From the NCBI RefSeq assembly GCF_001612885.1, contig NZ_BDBH01000004.1, positions 868,001 through 932,000 of the forward strand: a stretch of DNA of 64,000 nt, in the 5' to 3' direction. Positions 34,902 through 42,418 of the stretch are shown here, one piece after another; position 1 is the first letter of the stretch, and each line of letters begins with the position of its first letter. Source of the DNA: Nocardia harenae NBRC 108248 (GTDB lineage: Bacteria; Actinomycetota; Actinomycetes; Mycobacteriales; Mycobacteriaceae). The notes below the pieces were generated by a model. It was not told where the DNA came from and made no database searches. It saw only the letters and a list, made by a program, of their open reading frames with translations. A program made the position numbers and the translations under genes.

Positions 34902-35546
34902 GTGCCACGAGCAGGTAAGAGGATCAAGGGCACAGCTGACGAACGCGCGCAGGCGCGGGAGCGGCTGCGGATCGAGCTGCTCGGCGCCGCCCGCGCGATC
35001 GCCTGCGAGAGCAGCGGTTTCGACAGCGTGACGGTGCGGTCGGTCGCCGATCGGGTCGGCTACACGGTGCCGATCGTCTACGAGTACTTCGCCAGCAAGC
35101 AGGCACTGCTCGAGGAGCTCGTCGATGTCGGCTTCACCGACCTGGCCGAGGAGCTGGACGCCGCACTGTGCCCGCGGGCCCGGCCCGCGGGCGAGGGGGC
35201 GCTGCTCACCGTCGCCGTCGCCTACTGGGACTTCGCCATGGCCGATCCGCACCTGTACCGGCTGATGCACACGCTTCCCGGCATGCCGTTCGGCACCGGC
35301 GCCACGCCGCACTCCGCCCGCGCGTGCTTCGAGGTGCTGCGCGGCGCGGTGGCCGAGGGCGCACCGCACCTGTGCGCCGCGGCGCACGACGCGGACGCGG
35401 CGGCCGACCTGCTCTGGGCCCACCTGCACGGCCTGGTCGGGCTGGTGCTCGACGGCCGGATCAAGGGCGGGGCAGCACGCGGGCGCGAGCTGCTGGTCGA
35501 CCTGACCCGGCTGTTCACCGGGGCGGCGACCCCCGCCGCGGGCTGA
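34902..35546 (+). CDS. TetR-family regulator with WHG-type C-terminal domain
   Basis: A 214-residue protein. HTH near residues 30-72 (ARAIACESSGFDSVTVRSVA, DRVGYTVPIVYEYFASKQALLEEL); C-terminal part (YWDFAMADPHLYRLMHTLPGM, LLWAHLHGLVGLVLDGR) matches the WHG type. GTG 34902 follows AGGAG. It is divergent from the epimerase gene. The ligand is unknown. Confidence 0.9.
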   Translation: MPRAGKRIKGTADERAQARERLRIELLGAARAIACESSGFDSVTVRSVADRVGYTVPIVYEYFASKQALLEELVDVGFTDLAEELDAALCPRARPAGEGALLTVAVAYWDFAMADPHLYRLMHTLPGMPFGTGATPHSARACFEVLRGAVAEGAPHLCAAAHDADAAADLLWAHLHGLVGLVLDGRIKGGAARGRELLVDLTRLFTGAATPAAG

Positions 35547-35710
35547 GCCGCGCGCCCGCGACTCCGGACCACTCCCCCACCGCGCTCGGCCGCGGCTGCG
35601 ATCTGTCAACGCTAGGAAAGCTGCCCTTGCTCTGGACAGGCGGCGGATGAAACTCTAACGTCGATAGGAATCCACCGCCGCTTCGATTTCGTTCGACTCG
35701 AGGAGCTTTC

Positions 35711-36181
35711 GTGGCACATCAGGTGCTCACCGGAATCGCAATCCTGCTGGTAGGCGTCATCTACGGGACCGATGTCTTCTGCGCTGTGGTCCAGCGCTCG
35801 GCCATGGCCCGGGTCTCCGACGAGGTGCTGACCGCAGCCATGGGCTACATCCACCTCTACGGCGATCAGCGCCTGAAATTCCCCGGCGGGCTCGGCCTCG
35901 TCGCCACCGTCGCCGCCGCGGTGACGGCCGCCGTCACCGGCCGGGGTGCGACCGCCGTCGTCGCCGACGTCGTGGCCGTGCTGGCGCTGCTGGTCTGGTT
36001 CGGCCTCTACGGCCGGATCAGCGCGCCGGTCAACGCCGAACTCACCGCCGCCGCGGTCGAAGGCCGCGTCCCCGCCGAGGCCAGGGCGCTGCAGCGCACC
36101 TGGGACTCGGTCATCGACCTGCGCTCTGCCCTGCAGGGCATCGCGGTCGCCGCGCTGTTCGCCGGCGCGGTCGCCGCCTGA
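35711..36181 (+). CDS. DUF1772-like small membrane protein
   Basis: A 156-residue protein with four hydrophobic segments (VLTGIAILLVGVIYGTDVFC, LGLVATVAAAVTAAVTG, VVADVVAVLALLVWFGLYG, LQGIAVAALFAGAVAA) in the DUF1772-type arrangement. GTG 35711 follows AGGAG. It is directly followed, 14 bases on, by the remnant of an aldo/keto reductase gene, with which it probably formed an operon. Function unknown. Confidence 0.78.
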   Translation: MAHQVLTGIAILLVGVIYGTDVFCAVVQRSAMARVSDEVLTAAMGYIHLYGDQRLKFPGGLGLVATVAAAVTAAVTGRGATAVVADVVAVLALLVWFGLYGRISAPVNAELTAAAVEGRVPAEARALQRTWDSVIDLRSALQGIAVAALFAGAVAA

Positions 36182-36195
36182 TTCGGGAGATCGAC

Positions 36196-36510
36196 ATGCG
36201 TACCCGCACCCTCGGCAGCCAGGGGCTGACCGTATCCGCCCAGGGCCTCGGCTGCATGGGCATGAGCGTGGCCTACGGCCGCGCCGACACCGCCGAGAGC
36301 GTCGCGACCATTCGCGCCGCCGTCGAACTCGGTGTGCGACTGCTCGACACCGCGGACATGTACGGACCGCACCACAACGAGCGGCTCATCGCCACCGCGC
36401 TCGGCGGCGATCGCGACCTGGTCGTGCTCGCCTCGAAGTTCGGCAGCTCACCCGTATCGGGTGATATCCGCGCGATCGCTCGACACAGCGCGCGCACCGT
36501 AGTTCGCTGA
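36196..36510 (+). pseudogene. Aldo/keto reductase, N-terminal stub
   Basis: The first ~85 residues match aldo/keto reductases well (RTLGSQGLTVSAQGLGCMGM, LGVRLLDTADMYGPHHNERL, DRDLVVLASKFG, with the catalytic Asp and Tyr of DTADMYG and the Lys of SKFG). A full enzyme has about 320 residues; here similarity stops after SKFG, and 20 unrelated residues lead to TGA. No further piece is found before the next gene. The break coincides with a perfect 17-base palindrome at 36448-36464 (TCACCCG-TAT-CGGGTGA). It lacks most of the barrel and cannot be active. Confidence 0.8.
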
Positions 36511-36537
36511 GGGAACGCTGCCCCGGAAGGAGCGTCC

Positions 36538-37068
36538 GTGAGCAAGCTGACGCTGCTGCACCGCCCGCTCTTCGCAGGCGGGCTGCCGCCGAACCGGAGC
36601 CGGGCGGCCGCGCGGATCAGCGCCTACGTCTACGGCAATGTGCTGATCCTGGCCGCGCTGATCCCGATCCCGGTGAGCCCGCGGCACGTCGGCATCCTGA
36701 TCGTGGCCGGCGTGGCGCTCTCGACCTTCGTCGCGCACGCCTTCGCCGAGAGCATCGGCCAGAGCATCAGGGAGGACCGCTCGCTGACCGCGGTCGATCG
36801 CCGGGGCGAGCTGCGCGACTCGCTCCCCATCCTGACCGCGGCGGTGCTGCCGTGCGCCGTCCTGGCCTGGGCCTGGTTCGGCGGGCTGGAGCCGCGCACG
36901 GCACAGCTGCTGGCGGAGGGCACCGTGCTGGTCCGGATCGGCGGGACGGCATTCGTCATCCGGCGGCTGCGGGGGCGGCGGCCGCACCGCTCCACGCTGA
37001 TCCAGGCGGTGCTGGTCACCGCGGTGGCGACCGCGGTCGTCGTGGTGAAGGTGATCCTCACGCACTAG
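36538..37068 (+). CDS. Hypothetical multi-pass membrane protein
   Basis: A 176-residue protein with about four membrane helices (NVLILAALIPIPV, HVGILIVAGVALSTFVAHAF, LPILTAAVLPCAVLAWAWFGG, LIQAVLVTAVATAVVVVKVIL). I do not recognise the family. GTG 36538 follows GGAAGGAG. It may be read from a promoter within the old reductase gene. Confidence 0.7.
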   Translation: MSKLTLLHRPLFAGGLPPNRSRAAARISAYVYGNVLILAALIPIPVSPRHVGILIVAGVALSTFVAHAFAESIGQSIREDRSLTAVDRRGELRDSLPILTAAVLPCAVLAWAWFGGLEPRTAQLLAEGTVLVRIGGTAFVIRRLRGRRPHRSTLIQAVLVTAVATAVVVVKVILTH

Positions 37069-37255
37069 TCACCCGCATCGGGTGAGGCGGGGCGAGCACC
37101 GGTCGCGGACACTGGTCGCAGCGCCGAGCGGAAAGGACGGGCTGGATGAATCCGTTGTCGCCGCCCGGGAGCGGGCGTGCCCTCGGCTCCGGCGGGGTGG
37201 ATCCGCTCGCCGTCGACGAACTCACGGGAGGTGCGTTCGAGCGGCGGGCGGAGCC

Positions 37256-38536
37256 GTGAGCGCGCGGCCATGGTTCGCCCGGGCCGCACTGCTGTGTGCG
37301 CTGGCCGGTGCGGTGACGCCGATCGCGGCGGCGGGGGTGCGTGGCACCGTGCTGCTGCTGGTGGCCGGGGTAGCGGGCGTGGTGATCACGGTGGCGGCGC
37401 TGTATTGGGCGCTCACCCGGCGCGGGGTGCCGCGCGCCGCGGCGGTCGGCGCGACGATGGCGGCGCCGATCGCGGTGGTGGTCGTGTTCGTGCGCGCACA
37501 CCTGCTGTGGGTGGTGCTGCTCACCGCCGGGTTCGCGGTGCTGGCGCTGCTTGCCGCCAGGGTGGCGCTGCGACGCCCGCGCGACCCGGCACTCGAGCAT
37601 TTCGCGCCCGAGGTCGAGCACCCGTTCCTGATCATGAATCCGCGCTCGGGCGGCGGCACGGTGACGAAGTTCGACCTGCCGCGCCTGGCCGCGGAGCTCG
37701 GCGCCGAGGTGGCGCTGCTGGCCGGGCCGGACCCCGTCGACGTGGTGGCGCTCGCGCGGGCGGCCGTCGCGCGCGGCGCCGACCTGCTCGGCGTGGCCGG
37801 GGGCGACGGCACCCAGGCGCTGGTCGCCGGGGTGGCGGCCGAGCACGGGCTGCCGTTCCTGGTGATCAGCGCGGGCACCCGCAACCACTTCGCGATGGAC
37901 CTGGGGCTGGACCGCGCCGACCCGGTCGCCGGGCTCACCGCGCTCACCGACGGCGTCGAGCTGCACGTCGACCTGGCCCGGATCAACGGGCGCCCCTTCG
38001 TCAACAATGCCTCGTTCGGCGTCTACGCCGAGATCGTCGAGGACCCGGCCTACCGCGACGACAAGACCCGCACCGTGCTCGCACGGCTCCCCGACCTGCT
38101 CACCGGCCCCGGCCGGACCCGGCTGACCGCACAGCTGCCCGGCACCGAAATCGCCGCCCCGCAGGCGATCCTGGTGAGCAACAACCCCTACGGCTCCAGC
38201 GACCTGGCCGGGCTGAGCCGCCGCGACCGCCTCGACCGCGGCGTGCTCGGCGTCGTCGCCGTGACGGTATCCAGCACCCGAGCAGCGCTCGGGCTGCTGC
38301 GCCGCACCCGCACCCGCGGGCTGACCCGGGCGCTGGCCGGCACCGTGACCGTCGATGCCGACGTGCCGCGGATCCCGGTCGGCGTCGACGGCGAATCGCT
38401 GCTGCTCGACACGCCGGTGCGCTGCACCATCGAGCCGGGAGCACTGCGCGTGCGGGTCCCCCGCACCCGGGTGCGGCGGCGTCCGGCCGAGCCGGCGGTG
38501 GACTGGGTACGGCTGCTGGAGCTGGCGCGGCCCTAG
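37256..38536 (+). CDS. Diacylglycerol/lipid-kinase-like (DAGK catalytic domain) membrane protein
   Basis: A 426-residue protein. The first ~110 residues contain four membrane helices (RAALLCALAGAVTPIAAAG, GTVLLLVAGVAGVVITVAALYW, AAPIAVVVVFVRAHLLWVVL, LTAGFAVLALLAARVAL); the rest is a DAGK catalytic domain with FLIMNPRSGGGTVTK, the nucleotide loop GVAGGDGTQALVAGVAAEHG, and FLVISAGTRNHFAMDLGLD. Such proteins phosphorylate diacylglycerol or related lipids with ATP. GTG 37256 is tentative; the frame is open 58 codons upstream but without a domain. It overlaps the convergent MarR gene by four bases. Confidence 0.83.
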   Translation: MSARPWFARAALLCALAGAVTPIAAAGVRGTVLLLVAGVAGVVITVAALYWALTRRGVPRAAAVGATMAAPIAVVVVFVRAHLLWVVLLTAGFAVLALLAARVALRRPRDPALEHFAPEVEHPFLIMNPRSGGGTVTKFDLPRLAAELGAEVALLAGPDPVDVVALARAAVARGADLLGVAGGDGTQALVAGVAAEHGLPFLVISAGTRNHFAMDLGLDRADPVAGLTALTDGVELHVDLARINGRPFVNNASFGVYAEIVEDPAYRDDKTRTVLARLPDLLTGPGRTRLTAQLPGTEIAAPQAILVSNNPYGSSDLAGLSRRDRLDRGVLGVVAVTVSSTRAALGLLRRTRTRGLTRALAGTVTVDADVPRIPVGVDGESLLLDTPVRCTIEPGALRVRVPRTRVRRRPAEPAVDWVRLLELARP

Positions 38537-38982
38537 CCCCCGGTCTCCCGGGTGGCATCGAACGCGTCCGCGCAGCGAATGAGCAGCGACTGCAGCAGCT
38601 CCCGCTCCTCGTCGGTGAAGGCGGCGCCGACGGCGCGCTCCACCCGCACCGCGCGGGCGTCCGCGTCGCGCATGACCTCCTCGCCGCGTTCGGTGAGCCG
38701 GGTCTCCAGGACGTTGCGGTGCCACTCGTGCGGACTGCGCTCGATGAGCCCGCGCTCCTGCAGGTTGGTGAGGATGGTGTTCATGGTGGGCGGGGTGACG
38801 CCGCAGAGCCGGGCCAGGGCGGCGGCGGAGATGCCGGGGTTCTCGGTGAGCGAGAGCAGGGCGGCGTATTGCGGGACGGTGACGCCCACCGGTTTCAGCA
38901 CGGCGTTCTTGGCCGTGTTCAGGGCCTGCTCGGCGCGCTTGATGTAGTGCCCGAGGCGCTCCGGGGTCGGCATGGACGTCAT
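38533..38982 (-). CDS. MarR-family transcriptional regulator
   Basis: A 149-residue protein: YAALLSLTENPGISAAALAR and LCGVTPPTMNTILTNLQERG form the winged-helix core, HEWHRNVLETRLTERGEEVM the wing. ATG 38982 or 38973 is the start. It is divergent from the SMP-30-type lipoprotein gene at 39093, and the palindrome TTAGA-TC-TCTAA (39029-39040) between them is a likely operator. Confidence 0.88.
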   Translation of the reverse strand: MTSMPTPERLGHYIKRAEQALNTAKNAVLKPVGVTVPQYAALLSLTENPGISAAALARLCGVTPPTMNTILTNLQERGLIERSPHEWHRNVLETRLTERGEEVMRDADARAVRVERAVGAAFTDEERELLQSLLIRCADAFDATRETGG

Positions 38983-39028
38983 GCACGCATGGTATCCGCC
39001 TCCCTTCACGTTAGACCCTTGACGAGTA

Positions 39029-39040
39029 TTAGATCTCTAA
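39029..39040. promoter_or_regulatory. TTAGA-TC-TCTAA palindrome, candidate MarR operator
   Basis: Near-centre of the 110-base gap between the divergent MarR and SMP-30-like genes, in a notably AT-rich stretch. TTAGA also occurs at 39011-39015. Its arms resemble the repeat at 423-440 next to the other MarR locus. Confidence 0.5.
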
Positions 39041-39092
39041 CTTACTTTAGTGCCCGTTCTTCGATATGACTTCGCATAGCGAGGGAGGGGCC

Positions 39093-39962
39093 ATGCTCCC
39101 AGTTCGTCTCCGTCTTCCCGTCGCCACCGCCTTCGCCCTGCTCACGGCGGCCTGCGGTACCCAGGGCGCGGTCGAAACCGCGTACACGCTGCCCGGCGAT
39201 CGCGTCTACCCGGAGGGAATCGCCGCCGATCCCCGCACCGGCGACACCTACGTCGGCTCCTACGGCACCGGCGCGATCTACCGTGCCGCCCCGGATGCCA
39301 CCGAGGCCGAGGTCTTCCTGCCCGCGGGCGTCACGGTCTACGACATCGCGAGCCGCCGCCCGCTCGTCCGCTTCACCGTCCCCGGCTCGGGGCCGCGCTT
39401 CGTCAACGACCTCGCCATCACCCCGGACGGCACCGCCTACCTGACCGACTCGGTGCGCGGCGTGGTGTACCGCGTCACCCCCGAGCAACTCGCGGCGGCC
39501 GGGCCAGCCGAGCTCACCGTCGGATTCGACCTCAGCGCACAGCTGGCGCCGCGCCCGGCGGACGCGATGAACCTCAACGGCATCGCCACCGAAGGGCGCT
39601 ACCTGCTCGTCGTCGACATGGTCCCCGGAGAGCTGTACCGGATCGCGCTGGACAGCGGCGAGATCCGCAGGGTCGCGCTGCGCGGCGGCGACGTCACCAA
39701 CGGCGACGGCCTCGAACTGCGCGACGGCACCCTGTGGGTGGTGCACAACACGGCCAACACCATCAGCCGGTGGACGATCGGTGACGACGGGGCGAGCGCG
39801 ACCAAGTCGGGGCAGGTCACCGATGCCGCGCTGCACATCCCGACCACCATGGTCCGGGTCGGTGACCGCACGCTCGTGGTGGCTTCCCAGTTCGACCGGG
39901 GCGGGCCGATGGGGCCGGGCGAGCCGTCCCGCTTCGAGATCGTCGCGGTGCCTGGGATCTGA
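39093..39962 (+). CDS. SMP-30/gluconolactonase-like beta-propeller lipoprotein, with probable internal deletion
   Basis: A 289-residue exported protein with a lipoprotein-type signal (FALLTAACGTQG, Cys near residue 21; the -3 Thr is less usual). The body is a six-bladed propeller like SMP-30/strictosidine-synthase proteins (YPEGIAADPRTGDTYVGSYG, GPRFVNDLAITPDGTAYLTD, NLNGIATEGRYLLVVDM, TNGDGLELRDGTLWVVHN). Between EVFLPAG and VTVYDIASRRP (around 39327) about 20 residues usually present in relatives seem missing, so one blade would be incomplete. ATG 39093 follows GAGGGAGGGG. It is divergent from the MarR gene and probably repressed by it. Confidence 0.8.
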   Translation: MLPVRLRLPVATAFALLTAACGTQGAVETAYTLPGDRVYPEGIAADPRTGDTYVGSYGTGAIYRAAPDATEAEVFLPAGVTVYDIASRRPLVRFTVPGSGPRFVNDLAITPDGTAYLTDSVRGVVYRVTPEQLAAAGPAELTVGFDLSAQLAPRPADAMNLNGIATEGRYLLVVDMVPGELYRIALDSGEIRRVALRGGDVTNGDGLELRDGTLWVVHNTANTISRWTIGDDGASATKSGQVTDAALHIPTTMVRVGDRTLVVASQFDRGGPMGPGEPSRFEIVAVPGI

Positions 39963-40008
39963 GGACGGGGCAGGCATCGGTGGCCGTGCCACGCGGTATA
40001 CCTGGTGC

Positions 40009-40788
40009 ATGCGGGTGCATCTGGACACCGATATCGGTGAGGGCTTCGGCGTGTGGGGCAATCGCGACGAGTCCGCGCTCATGGCGCAGGTCTCGGCCGC
40101 CAATATCGCCTGCGGCTTCCACGCAGGCGATCCCGATATCCTGCGCCGCACCACCGCGCTCGCCGCCGGGCTCGGGGTGTCGATCGGGGCGCAGGTCTCC
40201 TACCGGGACCTGGCCGGGTTCGGGCGGCGCTTCATCGATGTCGCCCGCCCGACGCTGGTGAACGAGATCGTCTACCAGATCGGCGCGCTCCAGGCTTTCG
40301 CCCGCATCGCGGGTACCGAGGTGACCTATGTGAAGGCGCACGGCGCGCTGTACAACGTGGCCGCCGAGCACGTGGACCAGGCGGGCGCGATCGTGGAGGC
40401 GGTGGAGCTGGCCGATCCCGGGCTGGCGCTGCTGTGCCAGTACGGCACCGAGGTGTGGAACCGGGCCGGGGAGCGTGGTATCGCGACCATCCCGGAGGTC
40501 TTCGTCGACCGCGGGTACACCGCCGCAGGCCGGCTGGTCTCGCGGCAGCATCCGGACGCGCTGGTCACCGACGTGGCCGAGGCCGCTCGACGGGCGCTGA
40601 CCATGGTGACCGAGCGCCGGGTGCTCTCGGTCGACGGCGCGACGGTCGCCCTCGCGCCGGACGACGCGACCGCGCTCGCGCTCTGCGTGCACAGCGACAC
40701 CCCCGGCGCACTGGAGATGGCGACGGCCACCGGCGAGACCCTGCGCGCGAACGGTTACGCCCCGGCGCCGATCGACCGCCTCCGGTGA
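40009..40788 (+). CDS. pxpA: LamB/YcsF family protein, 5-oxoprolinase subunit A
   Basis: A 259-residue protein of normal family length. It opens LDTDIGEGFGVWGNRDESAL, where most relatives have DxNxGEGFG, and continues VSAANIACGFHAGDPDILRRT, GAQVSYRDLAGFGRR, YVKAHGALYNVAAE and EVFVDRGYTAAGRLVSRQHP, all PxpA hallmarks. With PxpB and PxpC it hydrolyses 5-oxoproline to glutamate using ATP. The pxpBC genes are not adjacent, so the complex would have to be completed from elsewhere. ATG 40009 is the first start before the conserved N-terminus; no strong ribosome site is visible. Confidence 0.88.
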   Translation: MRVHLDTDIGEGFGVWGNRDESALMAQVSAANIACGFHAGDPDILRRTTALAAGLGVSIGAQVSYRDLAGFGRRFIDVARPTLVNEIVYQIGALQAFARIAGTEVTYVKAHGALYNVAAEHVDQAGAIVEAVELADPGLALLCQYGTEVWNRAGERGIATIPEVFVDRGYTAAGRLVSRQHPDALVTDVAEAARRALTMVTERRVLSVDGATVALAPDDATALALCVHSDTPGALEMATATGETLRANGYAPAPIDRLR

Positions 40789-40918
40789 GTCCGCGATCAC
40801 CGGGATCCGAGTTCGCCGGAACGGTGTGATTGAGCCCACGGGCCCGGGGTATGCAGCGAACTGGACGGGGCGCGTATGCGGGCGCGCACCAACAGTTTCG
40901 GAAAGAACGGAGAGTGCC

Positions 40919-41191
40919 ATGCTCGGTCTCGGAATCCTCGGCTGGATCATCATCGGCGGCCTGGCGGGCTGGATCGCCAGCAAGATCATGAAGACCGATG
41001 CCCAGCAGGGCATCCTGCTCAATATCGTCGTCGGCGTCATCGGCGGCCTGCTCGGCGGGTTCCTCCTGAAGCTGTTCGGTGTCGACGTCGAGGGCGGCGG
41101 GCTGTGGTTCAGCTTCTTCACCTGCCTCGGCGGCGCCGTCATCCTGCTGTTCCTGGTCAACCTGGTCACCGGACGGCGCGCGGTGCGGTAA
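40919..41191 (+). CDS. GlsB/YeaQ/YmgE-family stress membrane protein
   Basis: A 90-residue protein of the transglycosylase-associated family: three helices (GLGILGWIIIGGLAGWIASK, ILLNIVVGVIGGLLGGFLLK, FSFFTCLGGAVILLFLVNLV), of the usual length. ATG 40919 follows ACGGAGAG. A GGGTAT at 40847-40852 upstream resembles the -10 of SigF/SigB promoters, which would suit a stress protein, but the -35 match (GTGT) and spacing are poor. It ends in a strong terminator. Confidence 0.88.
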   Translation: MLGLGILGWIIIGGLAGWIASKIMKTDAQQGILLNIVVGVIGGLLGGFLLKLFGVDVEGGGLWFSFFTCLGGAVILLFLVNLVTGRRAVR

Positions 41192-41203
41192 CCCGCGCTT
41201 CGT

Positions 41204-41239
41204 CGGAACGGCCCGGAGCCTCGGCTCCGGGCCGTTCCG
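41204..41239 (+). terminator. Terminator hairpin
   Basis: 17-base arms (CGGAACGGCCCGGAGCC and complement) with a 2-base centre, directly after the GlsB-type gene and before the response regulator. Confidence 0.82.
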
Positions 41240-41386
41240 CGTGCATACCCCTCGTCGACCTGTCCCGCCCGCGATGTCGGCCGAACGTCCGAGAGTGGCC
41301 GATGGGCCGCACGCACAGCCCCGGCGGTTCGGAACGCCCGATACAGTGCAGAGCCACGACCAGACCAGCGACCGGAGACCACCCCG

Positions 41387-42034
41387 ATGCGCGTAGTCCT
41401 CGCCGACGACGACGTCCTCCTCCGCGAGGGCCTGGCCAGCCTGCTCACCACCGCGGGCATCGAGGTGATCGGCCAGGCGGGCGACGCGGACCGGCTCCTC
41501 GAGCTGGTGGCGAGCGAACGCCCCGACCTCGCCCTCGTCGACATCCGCATGCCCCCGACCCACACCGCCGAGGGCCTCGACGCCGCCCTGCGCATCCGCC
41601 GGGAATTCGCCGGAACCGCGATCCTCGTGCTCTCCGCCCATGTCGACGTGGACCAGGCGCTGGAGCTGCTCGACGGCGAAAGGGGCATCGGGTACCTGCT
41701 CAAGAGCCGGGTCACCGATGTCGGCGAGTTCGTCGACACCGTGCACCGGATCGCCAACGGCGCGTCGGTGATCGACCCGGCCCTGGTGCAGGAACTCGTC
41801 GCCGCCCGCCGCAAGGACGACCCGCTCGAGGCGCTCAGCGCCCGCGAGCGCGAGGTACTGACGCTCATGGCCGAGGGGCTGTCGAACTCCGGCATCGGCC
41901 GCCGGCTGTGGGTCACCGAGGGCACGGTGGAGAAGCACGTGCGCAGCATCCTCACCAAGCTCGACCTCACCGAGACCCCCGACGATCACCGCCGGGTGCG
42001 CGCGGTGATCATCTACCTCGACGCGACGAGCTGA
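41387..42034 (+). CDS. Response regulator, NarL/LuxR type
   Basis: A 215-residue protein. Receiver domain with acidic pair LADDD, phospho-Asp in LALVDIRMP, conserved Ser in VLSAH and Lys in YLLKSRV; C-terminal LuxR HTH in LSAREREVLTLMAEGLSNSG and VTEGTVEKHVRSILTKL. It should dimerise and bind DNA when phosphorylated. The HisKA_3 kinase at 42419 is the obvious partner. Its end overlaps the convergent stand-alone receiver gene by 22 bases. Confidence 0.92.
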   Translation: MRVVLADDDVLLREGLASLLTTAGIEVIGQAGDADRLLELVASERPDLALVDIRMPPTHTAEGLDAALRIRREFAGTAILVLSAHVDVDQALELLDGERGIGYLLKSRVTDVGEFVDTVHRIANGASVIDPALVQELVAARRKDDPLEALSAREREVLTLMAEGLSNSGIGRRLWVTEGTVEKHVRSILTKLDLTETPDDHRRVRAVIIYLDATS

Positions 42035-42384
42035 CGGATCAGCTCGGCGGAGAAGGCGAACTTCGGCACGAAGCCGAGCGCCGGGCTCGCCTCGATCAGA
42101 TCCGCGAACTCGAGTTCGTCGTGCGTCGACATGAGCACGAGCGCGAGCGGCCCCGGCTCGGCGTGCAGCGCCTCGATCACGTCGAACCCGCTCTCCGCCC
42201 CCAGGTCGATATCGACCAGCGCCAGGTCGGGGCGCGCCGACCGTGCCGCCGCCACCGCGTCGCGCAGACTCGACGCCAAACCGACCACCTCGATCCCGTC
42301 CGCCTCCAGCACGCTGCGCGCCTTGTCGCAGAACGCGGGATTGTCGTCCACTATCAGGCAGCGTTCGGGGCAGGGGTCGTTCAC
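42013..42384 (-). CDS. Stand-alone receiver-domain response regulator
   Basis: A 123-residue protein that is all receiver: acidic pair in CLIVDDNPAFC, phospho-Asp in LALVDIDLG, Ser/Thr in VLMSTHDE and Lys in GFVPKFAFSAELIRQLVASR. There is no output domain. It probably competes for or relays phosphate within this cluster. GTG 42384 is the best start; an ATG at 42420 is possible but overlaps the kinase start. It is convergent with the LuxR-type regulator and divergent from the kinase. Confidence 0.8.
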   Translation of the reverse strand: MNDPCPERCLIVDDNPAFCDKARSVLEADGIEVVGLASSLRDAVAAARSARPDLALVDIDLGAESGFDVIEALHAEPGPLALVLMSTHDELEFADLIEASPALGFVPKFAFSAELIRQLVASR

Positions 42385-42418
42385 ACTGTCGAGGGTGGCA
42401 GAGAGCGCAGGCCGGGGC

